Source of the DNA: Trichobilharzia szidati
Taxonomy: Eukaryota; Platyhelminthes; Trematoda; Strigeidida; Schistosomatidae
DNA: 64,000 nt
Reading direction: 5' to 3'
NCBI GenBank assembly: GCA_944472155.2
Contig: OX235279.1
Span: 120,396,110 to 120,460,109 of the forward strand
Shown: positions 45,601 through 59,431 of the stretch, in pieces
Position numbering within the stretch: the stretch's first letter is position 1
How the letters are laid out: every line of letters starts with the position of its first letter
Position numbers and translations under genes: made by a program
Notes under the pieces: generated by a model
The model's input: only the letters and a program-made list of their open reading frames with translations
Told to the model about the DNA's origin: nothing
The model's database searches: none

Positions 45601-45884
45601 TCTGAAATACACCATTCCCAATGAGCTTTTTTGCAAAACACTATCTTACCATCTACTGCCATATTCTGCCTCTGTGTCCACCCATTGTGTCAACACTTGT
45701 AGCTTATTTAAATGTAGAACTGTTTTCAATGATTCTCAGTCAGTGGAATTATTGTATTGTACTTATTGTATTTCCAGAATCATCAAGCTGAATCTGCTCA
45801 AAATGTCCACCAGAATCGTTGTTCCACATCTAATTCTGATGATTCTGTTCACAAAATATATGCCGGAGTAAATGAATCTCGTTG
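42659..45884 (+). CDS. Unrecognised spliced gene, copy 2 (42659-42916, 44916-45170, 45778-45884)
   Basis: Same three phase-0 exon candidates as in copy 1. One substitution changes Gln to Arg in exon c (SQLRS to SRLRS), and upstream of exon b the codon TAT reads AAA-like in the alternative frame. All frames stay open. Confidence 0.4.
43360..44140 (+). mobile_element. Penelope-like element fragment, plus strand (copy 2)
   Basis: Same structure as 33020-33800, including the frameshift before the GIY-YIG frame. The GIY-YIG frame (43638-44138) is uninterrupted to its final Trp codon. Confidence 0.85.
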
Positions 45885-46023
45885 GTGCGTTTTCTGTGTT
45901 TCAGAGTATTTTTTGTATGCTACTGTTTTACTAATATATGTGTACAACTTGGGCACTGTGGTAGTAAGTAATTCCATATTAGTTTGTTTATTAGATATAT
46001 CACACAGTGAAACAGTATCATTT

Positions 46024-46815
46024 ACTGGATGACGTTTCGAACAAAATTTATTGTTCATAATCATATCGACTGTAATCACACGACTTTGACACTTGAGTTT
46101 TATAGTTTTCTTTGTTCTCCCCTATTTGTCGTATGGGTAGTAGAATTTTCCAGATATCGGGGACATGTGATGAATCATTCCTATTACATGTATCTGTAGT
46201 TGATTCGATAAACAAAGCTTCTGTTATCAATCTCTCCCTATACCCTGTGACATTAGATTTTAAAACTGTCATCCTATCCCATCCTATTGTATGGTTGTGT
46301 GTAACTGCATGTAGTGCTATCTATGGCTGAACTATTCTCCAGATTTCTTATCTTATTCGGGTCAACCAATCTAGATTTTGCTAGGTTTTTATGTTCAGCT
46401 AGTCTGACTGCCCCTGTTCTACTAGTTTGACCTATGTATTTCACCTGACAATCATTGCAGGGTATGAGATAAACTAAATTGTTTTGTCTTAAAGGCTCTA
46501 CAGGATTGATCCTTTAACCGACAAAGCTTGTTTCCAATTGAGTTTGTGGGTTTGAATGCCAACCACCTTTATTCCTGCCTTGTTAAGAATTCTGCGTAAG
46601 GCTTCCGAGGTTCCTTCCTTGTATGGAATTACTACTGATGATTTAGATTCCTTATTATTGGTGTCGTCATTAATATTATTATTATTATCACTATTATTAT
46701 TATAATTATCATTATTATGGTCATTATCACTATCACTACTATCATTATTTATTTTATTTTTACATTTCCTTACATATTTCTTGACTAATTTATCCGGGTA
46801 ATTATAAGGTTTTGA
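46024..46815 (-). mobile_element. Penelope-like element 3' part, minus strand (copy 2)
   Basis: Same as 35684-36475, with the hammerhead-like motif at 46024-46070. The microsatellite linker differs slightly (a GGTCATT variant near 46720). Confidence 0.8.
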
Positions 46816-46854
46816 ATTATTACGTTTTGAAGGATAGTGTTGCGTTCATACTAG

Positions 46855-47173
46855 TGTGGTGAGAGCTGTCTACTAGCCAAATTGGTAGACAGTAATTTAC
46901 GTCAATTCTTACCCTCTCAAGATTTGTCGTGAGAAAATATGAACAAAGACTCATTCAAAACCGACCACAGCAGACTTTGTGTAGGCGGATACAGTTAACA
47001 TATAGATGATCTGACATTCAGGAAACAGTCACAAAGAGATGAAAGATTAACCAATCAGAAGACTGTGTTTGTTTGCTTAACTAAACTATAATAATGTACA
47101 TGAAAATATATAAATATGCTTTGATTTCCTTAATAAACGATCTGTAGCCTGGCCCTTGTCTTCTCTTGTTACA
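46855..47173. mobile_element. Solo LTR (copy 2)
   Basis: 319 bp, CTAG on both sides; one base differs from copy 1 (GATGAAAG for GATGGAAG). Confidence 0.65.
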
Positions 47174-47386
47174 CTAGTATTGTCTTGTTATTTTCTGCTT
47201 GATTTTAAACCATTGAATAAGAGAGATATGAGGGTTAAGCGCATTGAATAAGTGTTCACATTATTATGACTAATGTGTACCGTTTATAATATTTATAAAC
47301 AGACTTCAATTTCCGGAGTAATACTTAATTGAATGTGTATATCACTCTCCTAATATGACTTGTATGGTTTGTTTTCTTTTCATCAG

Positions 47387-49073
47387 TCACCACGGGACTT
47401 ATGATGTCGTTTTACGAGCAGGCTCAAGAGAAATATATGCTCATCGGTTTGTCTTGGCAGCCCATTCACCATACTTCGAAGCCATGTTTCGGTGCCCAAT
47501 GAGGGAATCGCGTTCGTCATACATCGAGCTTCATGGCATTGAAGCTACCGCACTTATTCAATTAGTTGAATATATGTATACTAGTGGTATGTTCACGATT
47601 AGTGTATATTGTTAGTGTGAAGTTATATATTATTGAATCTTTCCATTGTGAATTCTACTGCAATAAACAGCAATATATTCTGACAGATCACAACTACCGT
47701 TGTTTTGAGACAATCAATAAGACTCTCCGAACTTAGTCTACTCTGTGAACATGATTATTTACAATGGTGAGCGAACTGGTAATTTTTGGAAGGGTGAGAC
47801 TGGATTCTCAAAGGCACTGCTACTGACTCATCGAGATGTCTTACTTCATGTATGTTCTATTCGCTTCTAAACGTTGAGTGTTTGCAGACTTAGTTAGTTT
47901 TTATGCAGATTTCTTCACCAGTTGTGAAAAGCAGGTAGCACTGGACAGATGTTTCGTCCTAGTGTGCGACTCGGCTGAAGCGTGATTTCCAGTGGAATGC
48001 TTTATCGGTTTGTGTTGACATCTACACTGACAGTCGTATTTATGCTCCCCAAAGTATTATAAAAATTACCTAAAGATAATTATTGTTCAGGGTAAAATAT
48101 CTGATCACATGGTATACGTGAGGTACTCATATCTCTTAGGCTGTCTAATTTCAAATTTTCATGCGTCTATGTGGTGCTTTGTCTTACGTTATTTTAGAAA
48201 TCAGTGTGACGGAAGACAATGTGCAATCTCTACTACCAGCTGCAGACTTTTTACAGCTGACAGTTGTTCGTGACAAATGCTGTGAATTTCTCGAATCACA
48301 TCTTCATGTCAGTAACTGTTTGTCTATTCGAAGGTTCGCTGTTTTCTATAACTGTTCCAGTTTACTTAAGTCCTGTGAAAGCTTCATCATACGCAATGTC
48401 AGGTACGTTTATTTCTTCCCCACAGTTGACTTTCAGGAGTGTTTCTGTCATTAAATTGATTCGTATTTGGTTTTAAACTCCTAACCTGCACTACAATGAT
48501 TGGGTGGCTTATTATCTGTCAACACGAACAAACTTATCAGTTTGAGTATTGAGATCATCCGTACAGCACTAGGGGTCATTTAGAGGATAAAGTGATTACA
48601 AAAGTCCCCTTAAATAAGACTTTCGAAGGTTGGCAGTTTTTTCCGCGGTTACCACCTCCTACCTATTAGGTAAGAAAATTAAGGACAGTTCAGCGGAGAA
48701 TATTTGCTTTATTTAAGATGTCATCTTTAGAGGCTGAACATCAAGTAAATATTTTCGCTGAGTCAAGTTTCATTTATTTAAGCAGGAGACTTCAATAATT
48801 TGTGGGAAGGAAAATAATATACCTAGTATCTGGTGTTTAGAATAGACCATATTTGCTGCATCTAGCTTTCCATTCAGAGAAGCTTTACTAATCGCTATTT
48901 TCTGAATATTAACCATCCATCTTCAATTCTGTTTCAGGAAAGTATTGGCAGAAGATGAGTTCTCAGAACTGGATCCAGATGGAATTTTGGAATTTGCTTC
49001 TATCTTCATCTCACGCATCCCACTCTACAACCTCCTTCGAAGCTATGCTCGGGTGGTTAGGTTGTTCTCCTAA
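47387..49073 (+). pseudogene. Kelch-like BTB-BACK gene piece, copy 3
   Basis: Exons at 47387-47586, 48198-48402 and 48938-49073. Peptide, splice sites and BACK frameshift are as in copies 1 and 2. Confidence 0.75.
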
Positions 49074-52000
49074 GTATAAATGCACGACGAAGATAACTTC
49101 AAAGAATTCCCTGAGATGTTCGATCTTCTTTTTTGGTACAGAAGAGTCGATGGCTTTTTCAATTCTTAACCCTTGTGTTACGGTATATTTGATTGCGGTT
49201 CTTAATCATTACTTATTTCTCTGACAACGCCGACCACGCATCACCTGCCAACATTCAAATCGAAAAAATCCTAAGCGGTGACTTATTCTTTCTGGTGCTG
49301 TTGTCATTGATATTTTTATATTTTGTTTCTATTTTTGTAAATGCGAAATACAGACAATTCTACTAAATCGGAGATTCTGAATTCTGTCCTCTGTCCTCCG
49401 TTTTTGGTTGACTGGTTTATTGGTATTCAGTCTATGCGGACTGCAATTAAAAACAAACGTTACATTTTGGTGTCGCTATGGTGAGTTTCATCTTCAGATT
49501 TACCGTGTTAAATCCCAGATTGTGTTCAATGATCTGATATAAGGAGTTGGTCTAAGAATATTCGAGATGGCAAAAGTGGAGTTCACTTCATTACTACTGT
49601 TAGACTAAAAGCATGTAATCCACTGAAGGCTCTCTTATTTATTTATTACAAATACGCCGATTTCATGTGGGGAGATTCTCAGTCTCACATAAGAAGCCAG
49701 GCAGTTTTCATACTTACCCCATTGGTGAATCACGTTTACAGTCTATAAGAATGTACAATGATTCACTGACGAATACTGTTCGTCACAGTCTACCTCTTGT
49801 TGATAGTGTCAACATCCCTTTGAAATCTTAAATTCGTAACAATAGAGCCTATGATAATAATAATAATGGCAGTAATTAATTCAAAAATGCATAAGTAGTA
49901 TCAAATTAGATTACTGGAGGTAGAGAGTGACCGGTGAATTCCGAAGCATAAATCAGAAAATAGGTTGTCATTTGTACAACTTATGCTTAGTACATTGGTC
50001 GATCATGCAGGGAGAAAAATGCTTGAGGAATTCAGTCGACTTAAGAATACATACATTGAGCACTTAATAATAAATCTTGTTTCTTCTGACGATGCAATAA
50101 CTCATCTTTTGTTTTCTGTGATCTCCGTTCACAGTTTGTTATTAGGTTACAGTTTGTGAGAAATACGTTCTCTCTCTGAGATACAGGTACAGTGTCGAAA
50201 TACATAAAGCCATGCATAGGTTAACAGACGAACGAGGTATCCTGCTGTTAGTTTCTTTAGTTTAGTATTATACGGTACCGAGTGAGTGAAGGTATGTGCA
50301 AGAGTTTGAAGTATTTGCACTGCATATTATTAGAATCTCAACTTCAGCCTTTTATTCATCCGACCTGGAGAACAGAATGCATCATTTGCATACACTGCAG
50401 CTAGACATCTGTTGCAGGCAATCATACGTGCATACAACGTTTGCGCTTGTACATATATATAAGTGTTACTTGCATCATTGTCCTTGAATATGTTGATCAA
50501 AATGAAACCCTTGAAATATTTAATAATACTCATCGATCAATTGGTTTCACTGAAGAAATGAAATCAGAAGGAGGATTTCCAGTTTTCGATTTCAGTTCGA
50601 GTTGAACTGATGGAGCAAGCGAGAGATCAGTCCACTGTAAATCCGAATAGAATGGGTTGCTGACTAACTTCACTAACTAGGCGTGTTCATTGAAGTCTCC
50701 AAGAGGAGAAACTGCACAGCACCTTGTCCTTATACATCATTCCGCAAAGATAGCTACACCACGCTTCCAAACTTCTCTGATTATCACCTACATATTTTGG
50801 TGAACTGGATTGTTTCATGAAGTTGTCTATCATACTAACTTAAATAGAAGAACAAAAGGTTCAGCGAAGAGTCTCTTTCCGGCGAATTCATTCACTTAGC
50901 TCTACAATCACATTTGTCTGCAATTATTGTGTGTGTATGTGCGTGTGTAGGTTGGGATTGTCAAACAAGCATACAAACAAGTCAGGGTTATTGTTTACGT
51001 CATCAAGATGTTTCAGAAATGTGGTGAATAATCAAATCTTAACTGTGTACCCACCCAATCATCTACAAAGTCGAAGGAAGCATCCGTAGAATGATAATTT
51101 TCCGTGTAATTCGCACTGCAGAGGCCTCAGTGATCCGGAAAGAAAACCGTGATTTATGTACACAGAAGAAACTTCTCCACCTCCTCCTTCTACCTTGAGT
51201 ATAATTCCAACTTCTACTATCCTGTTAGTAATGCTTTTCTGAATTTCCTTATGACTTCTTAGTGTCATCTTTATGTCTCTGGATTCTGTCGAAACTGTGG
51301 CATCTTTGGTCGAGTAAAGAGCCTTTACGAACACGCTGAGCGACCTTCGTAGCCATGTTAACGGAAGTGCCAAATATGCAGATAGGTACTGATATTATGA
51401 GGCCACCCACAACTTCAAAAGGAAGCAGCCGATACACATTAATGATGATCGGCTATTTTACCAAACGATGTAAAGTAGTGCCATTGTAACGGGAAGATAC
51501 AGCTGCCTTCGACGGTGTGTTTGTTAGCCACTGGATATCTGTCTTCTGGTTATCACAATCATTGTATTCTAGTTGTGGCGCGTTCTTCGGAAGTCGACTT
51601 ACTCCTGATGTCAGCAATGCATTTGACATTCAGAAGACTCACGCGAAGGAAAAGATCCAGAGGATCATGTTAACTGATCAGTCAAGAACGTACTTCTTGC
51701 TTTACTCTGCCAGCGCCTCCTCACCTATTACTCTCCAGTTCATTCACCAATAGGTTTTTATCGTCCCTTGCTTTTGCTTGATAATGAATCACGTCTCTTA
51801 GTTGAGGTTCACACACCACTTCTAACTTTTGAGCAGGTAGATCATACCTCTTATGTTCGAGAATTTCACAGCCTCCCGGTATTAAATTAGGATCAACTGT
51901 AGTCATCAGGCTATCACCAGAAAAATATCCATGATCCGCAAACATGTCTGACTCCACCACCAATCTGAATCATGCTCAATTTTCCGCGTCCCATGGCATG

Positions 52001-52998
52001 AGTTATTTAAAATCATGCGGGCACGCCCTCAAAATGCCTCTTTGTTGTTAGCAACAATCAGTTGAGACTTTAAGGTAAATCTTCGCAAAACAATCTTACC
52101 AGCTGAGACCAACCAGCATCTATCTGTGTGTAGCTCCAGCTGCTGGAATAACAAGTTATCTAGTCCGGAAACTTGATGCTGAAAACAGTGTCTCTGGAGA
52201 AAATAAGGCAGTGTAATGGAGTAAAATCTTATTTGATGAAACACTAACCAGTGTTCTGTTTTCTTTCCCTGCAGAGAGAGACTCTGAAATCAATTCCTTG
52301 ACACAGCAGCAAGAACAATTTTTGAAGCTCTCAATAACGGGGACAAAATGGATGACAGACTGTTAAGTTTTGTTCTGCACACTCTGAATTCACTTTGTGC
52401 TGAATACATACTTCTTACCTAGCTTGAATTTCGTCTGACAGTCTGTTTGTCACGGATGCAGCGTACCTACTCAATTCCGGCTGTGAAGTTTATATCACTG
52501 CCAGGATATGTTAGAGTGTATCTGTAGCATCATATGCATTCAGGTTAACTTCTGCATTTCGGAAATATGTTTCTACGTTGCCAGTCTGGGAAATAGGACC
52601 AGATAAACCTGTTCGCTGTTCACTATGATAAGCATAAATTTCGGAATCTGGTCAAGTAGTAATAATAATTTAGTAATGATACGCAAAATAAAAAAGTAAA
52701 AAAGAAACAAACTCGCAGTATTGAGGCGAGAGTTCCTCTGAGGTCTCACTAATTCAGACGATTGAGTTGAGTTCACGAGCAAGAGAGACTAATAGCTTTC
52801 TGCTCAACTGTAATTATTTAGCGTAGAGTAGAAATTAGTGGGTAAGGTAGGTCAGAAAAATAATTAGAACGTCTAAAATACAAAATATATTTTCGGACTG
52901 ATTCTGTACAGCGAGGATGTCTAATTGGCTAGCCAACCGAAGTTAACACGACAGCGCTGTAAATGGCACAAGTACTTGACCGCTTACCTTCAATTCAG

Positions 52999-55900
52999 TC
53001 AAGTTACTCTGACACTTATGGTTGGCAACCAGTGTTGCATAGTGATGAAGCTGGAGTTATATTTTTCTACAATGTCCTACTCTTTTATGGACAAGCAGCT
53101 GAAGAAAGGATTGTCTGTCATGAATTTGTAATCACCTTTGCTGTCGGCAAATATTTTAGCCGCACTTATTATGAACTGCGTACCCGTAAAATCGGCTCAA
53201 AAGCCGATCTATTAACAGATGAGGAAACGACCTATAAACATCTAGCTTCTTATCATGTAAACCTACACATATTCATTTGCATTTCAACCTAAAAGAGGAA
53301 ATGAGAGCTAAGAAATAATAAACCTCGAGAATACCGTAGCTTCATTCGGCATTCTTTAATAACGTGATGTGTAAAAGTTGCCTGAGAAAGCACATAAAGG
53401 AACATAGATACTGAATACAACTTAGGGAATCCTAGATTGTACTCGTGGCTTAGCATTATCTCTTGAAAAGACATTATGTGCACCAGAGTTGTGTACAGTG
53501 TTTACTGAAGTAAAAGCGTTTCAGTGCATGCATGAATACGAACACATCTATTTATCATTCCATTATGTTAAAATGCAAGCAGTAATTTGGAATTACATCT
53601 ATGGAACATCGCTGACTTGTAAATAAGATGCTTTGACTGACAGAAACTCCGACAGTAACATCTGTGAAAGTCCATTTTACCGGGTGAAAGATTCCGACGA
53701 GCACGTATAACAAAAAGAACTGATGGGAGCCTAAGAAGATCGATTCACAGAAAACCTACTTGGAATGTTCAACTAACAAGCTTCTATAGCTGGGTGCCCA
53801 TTCAACAAAAGCGGAATTTAATTAAATCACTTGCCACCCGCATCCAACGCATCTGTAGTCCCGACGTTCTGGAAACAGAATTCTACATTCTAAGAGAAAT
53901 TCTCATCCAAAATGGATACCCAATGAGATTCATCGACAAAAATATCAAACCAAGAATTCTCAGAAAAGAAACTTTAATTGAACTTGGATTTCAAGGGAGA
54001 TTTAGCAAGCGATATTCTCAAGAGAAGGATCACATCATCTCTAAGAAGAACATTCTTTGCAGCAACGCTAAGAATAGTGCTCTCCAGTCTCCCACTGATC
54101 TGCAGAAGTCTCAAGGACAAGATTCCGCATCTGACCACTTCTGTGTGCATATATCAGTTCACCTGCTGCTGTGGAGCCAGGTACATCGGTCGTTCGACGC
54201 ACACCCTGTCCAAGAGGATTCAAGAACAATATCCAGCATGGTTGCGAAAAGGCAATAGTGGTGCAATAAGGAGTGCGATAATTGAACACCTGGTTAACAC
54301 TGGTCATTCCATTTAAACAAACGCCTCCTTCAAAGTAATCTACAGAGTCAAGAATAACCTATCAAAGGCAATGCGGTTTCGTCTTCTTTGTATCGCTGAA
54401 GCTCTGGCCATTGACATAGAAAAACCGGAGCTGTGCATACAAAAAAGGATTACTCAACAACTTCTACTGTCTTGGTAACAACTTTTTTCATTTGATTTTT
54501 TGATTTTGACGACTTGATTTTGTTTCTCTGCCTGTTCTTAAATTGCTTATAATTCTTGTTTTCATTTAGAACTCTAACGCAATTTCGTATTATCTACTTT
54601 GTTTCTATGTGCATCCTGAGTAAAACTCACTCATCAAACTATTCATATTGTTACATAACTTCTTTTAACAACTGTTTGTGACAACTCGTCACCTTTGTTA
54701 CTACCCTAATTTCATTGACATCTAATTTTCTTGACTAATTTTGTATTACGTAACTGCAATTACCAATCTTCGCCTGTTTAGTTAAAATAACTATAACCAA
54801 TTGCATTTTTGTTTGACAAACTTAATGTACACATACATACAAAATAACACATATATATTTGCGATTGTACAGCTAAGAAAATGAATTCGCCGAAAAGACT
54901 CTTCTCTGATCTACGTCTTTTGTTTTCATTAATTCCTGAATGGAGATTATACTTGAAAAGTTGAAATTCTCGGTAGGTGAACTAATTAATGATATTTACT
55001 AAGTGGGTTGAGGAATCTTTATTAAATGTCTGTGGTAACCAATGATATATGGTGTTAGCACTTTTTCTTGATTACTGCAACCTCTGGAGAAGTTCAATGT
55101 TCCGCCTGCTTGCCACTTCACAGATTATCTACACCTGTCATCTGTCTCGGCATTTCAATGTAACGACAAATACATTTTTCACTTGACCAGCGGTGTTGTA
55201 TAGTATATTTTTTTCATTTTTGTTGTTTATTTATTTAAGAGGTATTTTTTCGTAGATGTTAGGGCAGAGTTTTCTAGGAAAGGCATTCTCCTCCGCTTCC
55301 CTTGATAATTCACTTCAACAGGATTTACTATGTCTGTATAACATGAGTGAATGTGATTTAAGTCTGCAATACCAAGTCATCCGTTGGCTCAAGATGAAAA
55401 ATCGGCTAATAATCAAGAAGCCAGCTAGCTATTCACCTATAAGAAGTCGATTGCGTTCTCCATTGATAGCATGGTTTTTTATACGTATGGATCAGTATAT
55501 GGAGACATGGGTGACTTCATTTCTTTACACAATTTTATTAATTTTCAGTTTTTGAATTCGAATAGTACTTCAACTTTACTGCAAATAATGACAGAGACTC
55601 GAAAATAGGATAATCTGCTTGATTACTAATCACATTTGACGAAGTGATTTTGACCAATTATCATGCAGGTTGCATGATTAGTAATCACTTAATTGTTTCA
55701 AATATTACTGATACTTTCTGTTTAGGCATTTTTCATTTTGCTATGGATCTTGTGAGTGAATTACTTGTAGGCTGTATTAATTGCTTCAATCAATTTCCTT
55801 AGAGTGTGGACTAATTATTTACCAATATTATGAGGTATAACATGACACAGTTGAAGAATGATTGCATGTTTCTAATAAAAGTGAAAAGAGGAAGTATCTC

Positions 55901-56224
55901 TCCTATTCATTATTGGGGCGGAGAAATGAACTCGATACTATCTGAAATACACCATTCCCAATGAGCTTTTTTGCAAAACACTATCTTACCATCTACTGCC
56001 ATATTCTGCCTCTGTGTCCACCCATTGTGTCAACACTTGTAGCTTATTTAAATGTAGAACTGTTTTCAATGATTCTCAGTCAGTGGAATTATTGTATTGT
56101 ACTTATTGTATTTCCAGAATCATCAAGCTGAATCTGCTCAAAATGTCCACCAGAATCGTTGTTCCACATCTAATTCTGATGATTCTGTTCACAAAATATA
56201 TGCCGGAGTAAATGAATCTCGTTG
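52999..56224 (+). CDS. Unrecognised spliced gene, copy 3 (52999-53256, 55256-55510, 56118-56224)
   Basis: Same phase-0 exon chain, all open, with the Arg variant of exon c as in copy 2. Confidence 0.4.
53700..54480 (+). mobile_element. Penelope-like element fragment, plus strand (copy 3, extra nonsense mutation)
   Basis: As in copies 1 and 2, but a TAC codon of the GIY-YIG frame after NTGHSI has become TAA at 54314-54316, cutting the frame to 112 codons. Other base changes follow nearby. This fits neutral decay after duplication. Confidence 0.85.
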
Positions 56225-56363
56225 GTGCGTTTTCTGTGTTTCAGAGTATTTTTTGTATGCTACTGTTTTACTAATATATGTGTACAACTTGGGCACTGTG
56301 GTAGTAAGTGATTCCATATTAGTTTGTTTATTAGATATATCACACAGTGAAACAGTATCATTT

Positions 56364-57155
56364 ACTGGATGACGTTTCGAACAAAATTTATTGTTCATAA
56401 TCATATCGACTGTAATCACACGACTTTGACACTTGAGTTTTATAGTTTTCTTTGTTCTCTCCTATTTGTCGTATGGGTAGTAGAATTTTCCAGATATCGG
56501 GGACATGTGATGAATCATTCCTATTACATGTATCTGTAGTTGATTCGATAAACAAAGCTTCTGTTATCAATCTCTCCCTATACCCTGTGACATTAGATTT
56601 TAAAACTGTCATCCTATCCCATCCTATTGTATGGTTGTGTGTAACTGCATGTAGTGCTATCTATGGCTGAACTATTCTCCAGATTTCTTATCTTATTCGG
56701 GTCAACCAATCTAGATTTTGCTAGGTTTTTATGTTCAGCTAGTCTGACTGCCCCTGTTCTACTAGTTTGACCTATGTATTTCACCTGACAATCATTGCAG
56801 GGTATGAGATAAACTAAATTGTTTTGTCTTAAAGGCTCTACAGGATTGATCCTTTAACCGACAAAGCTTGTTTCCAATTGAGTTTGTGGGTTTGAATGCC
56901 AACCACCTTTATTCCTGCCTTGTTAAGAATTCTGCGTAAGGCTTCCGAGGTTCCTTCCTTGTATGGAATTACTACTGATGATTTAGATTCCTTATTATTG
57001 GTGTCGTCATTAATATTATCATTATTATTCACTATTATTATTATAATTATCATTATTATGGTCATTATCACTATCACTACTATCATTATTTATTTTATTT
57101 TTACATTTCCTTACATATTTCTTGACTAATTTATCCGGGTAGTTATTAGGTTTTG
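56364..57155 (-). mobile_element. Penelope-like element 3' part, minus strand (copy 3)
   Basis: As in the other copies, with the hammerhead-like motif at 56364-56410. A one-base length change in the microsatellite linker puts the linker and the EGTSEALRRILN segment in one open frame starting MIVVIVIM (57086-56838), an accident of the repeat. Confidence 0.8.
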
Positions 57156-57195
57156 AATTATTACGTTTTGAAGGATAGTGTTGCGTTCATACTAG

Positions 57196-57531
57196 TGTGG
57201 TGAGAGCTGTCTACTAGCCAAATTGGTAGACAGTAATTTACGTCAATTCTTACCCTCTCAAGATTTGTCGTGAGAAAATATGAACAAAGACTCATTCAAA
57301 ACCGACCACAGCAGACTTTGTGTAGGCGGATACAGTTAACATATAGATGATCTGACATTCAGGAAACAGTCACAAAGAGATGAAAGATTAACTTTAAGTG
57401 AGAAACAACCAATCAGAAGACTGTGTTTGTTTGCTTAACTAAACTATAATAATGTACATGAAAATATATAAATATGCTTTGATTTCCTTAATAAACGATC
57501 TGTAGCCTGGCCCTTGTCTTCTCTTGTTACA
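57196..57531. mobile_element. Solo LTR (copy 3, 336 bp)
   Basis: Same LTR with CTAG flanks plus 17 extra bases (CTTTAAGTGAGAAACAA) after GATTAA. The short word AAC flanks the extra stretch on both sides. So copies 1 and 2 may have lost it by deletion between the AAC repeats, making copy 3 the longer ancestral form. Confidence 0.65.
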
Positions 57532-57744
57532 CTAGTATTGTCTTGTTATTTTCTGCTTGATTTTAAACCATTGAATAAGAGAGATATGAGGGTTAAGCGC
57601 ATTGAATAAGTGTTCACATTATTATGACTAATGTGTACCGTTTATAATATTTATAAACAGACTTCAATTTCCGGAGTAATACTTAATTGAATGTGTATAT
57701 CACTCTCCTAATATGACTTGTATGGTTTGTTTTCTTTTCATCAG

Positions 57745-59431
57745 TCACCACGGGACTTATGATGTCGTTTTACGAGCAGGCTCAAGAGAAATATATGCTC
57801 ATCGGTTTGTCTTGGCAGCCCATTCACCATACTTCGAAGCCATGTTTCGGTGCCCAATGAGGGAATCGCGTTCGTCATACATCGAGCTTCATGGCATTGA
57901 AGCTACCGCACTTATTCAATTAGTTGAATATATGTATACTAGTGGTATGTTCACGATTAGTGTATATTGTTAGTGTGAAGTTATATATTATTGAATCTTT
58001 CCATTGTGAATTCTACTGCAATAAACAGCAATATATTCTGACAGATCACAACTACCGTTGTTTTGAGACAATCAATAAGACTCTCCGAACTTAGTCTACT
58101 CTGTGAACATGATTATTTACAATGGTGAGCGAACTGGTAATTTTTGGAAGGGTGAGACTGGATTCTCAAAGGCACTGCTACTGACTCATCGAGATGTCTT
58201 ACTTCATGTATGTTCTATTCGCTTCTAAACGTTGAGTGTTTGCAGACTTAGTTAGTTTTTATGCAGATTTCTTCACCAGTTGTGAAAAGCAGGTAGCACT
58301 GGACAGATGTCTCGTCCTAGTGTGCGACTCGGCTGAAGCGTGATTTCCAGTGGAATGCTTTATCGGTTTGTGTTGACATCTACACTGACAGTCGTATTTA
58401 TGCTCCCCAAAGTATTATAAAAATTACCTAAAGATAATTATTGTTCAGGGTAAAATATCTGATCACATGGTATACGTGAGGTACTCATATCTCTTAGGCT
58501 GTCTAATTTCAAATTTTCATGCGTCTATGTGGTGCTTTGTCTTACGTTATTTTAGAAATCAGTGTGACGGAAGACAATGTGCAATCTCTATTACCAGCTG
58601 CAGACTTTTTACAGCTGACAGTTGTTCGTGACAAATGCTGTGAATTTCTCGAATCACATCTTCATGTCAGTAACTGTTTGTCTATTCGAAGGTTCGCTGT
58701 TTTCTATAACTGTTCCAGTTTACTTAAGTCCTGTGAAAGCTTCATCATACGCAATGTCAGGTACGTTTATTTCTTCCCCACAGTTGACTTTCAGGAGTGT
58801 TTCTGTCATTAAATTGATTCGTATTTGGTTTTAAACTCCTAACCTGCACTACAATGATTGGGTGGCTTATTATCTGTCAACACGAACAAACTTATCAGTT
58901 TGAGTATTGAGATCATCCGTACAGCACTAGGGGTCATTTAGAGGATAAAGTGATTACAAAAGTCCCCTTAAATAAGACTTTCGAAGGTTGGCAGTTTTTT
59001 CCGCGGTTACCACCTCCTACCTATTAGGTAAGAAAATTAAGGACAGTTCAGCGGAGAATATTTGCTTTATTTAAGATGTCATCTTTAGAGGCTGAACATC
59101 AAGTAAATATTTTCGCTGAGTCAAGTTTCATTTATTTAAGCAGGAGACTTCAATAATTTGTGGGAAGGAAAATAATATACCTAGTATCTGGTGTTTAGAA
59201 TAGACCATATTTGCTGCATCTAGCTTTCCATTCAGAGAAGCTTTACTAATCGCTATTTTCTGAATATTAACCATCCATCTTCAATTCTGTTTCAGGAAAG
59301 TATTGGCAGAAGATGAGTTCTCAGAACTGGATCCAGATGGAATTTTGGAATTTGCTTCTATCTTCATCTCACGCATCCCACTCTACAACCTCCTTCGAAG
59401 CTATGCTCGGGTGGTTAGGTTGTTCTCCTAA
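57745..59431 (+). pseudogene. Kelch-like BTB-BACK gene piece, copy 4
   Basis: Exons at 57745-57944, 58556-58760 and 59296-59431. Same peptide and same frameshift as the other copies. Confidence 0.75.

Larger units (their letters stand above)
37002..47341 (+). repeat. Tandem unit, copy 2 (10340 bases)
   Basis: Complete copy. It shares with copy 3, against copies 1 and 4, a C at 37893 and a C at 39792 and a shorter ATA tract near 39515. It has private changes such as AATTATAAGG near 46800 in the PLE linker region. Confidence 0.9.
47342..57699 (+). repeat. Tandem unit, copy 3 (10358 bases)
   Basis: Complete copy. It is longer mainly because of 17 extra bases in the solo LTR (about 57391-57408). 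A nonsense change in the plus-strand PLE is private to it. It shares T at 53638 with copy 4 (A in copies 1 and 2). Confidence 0.9.
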
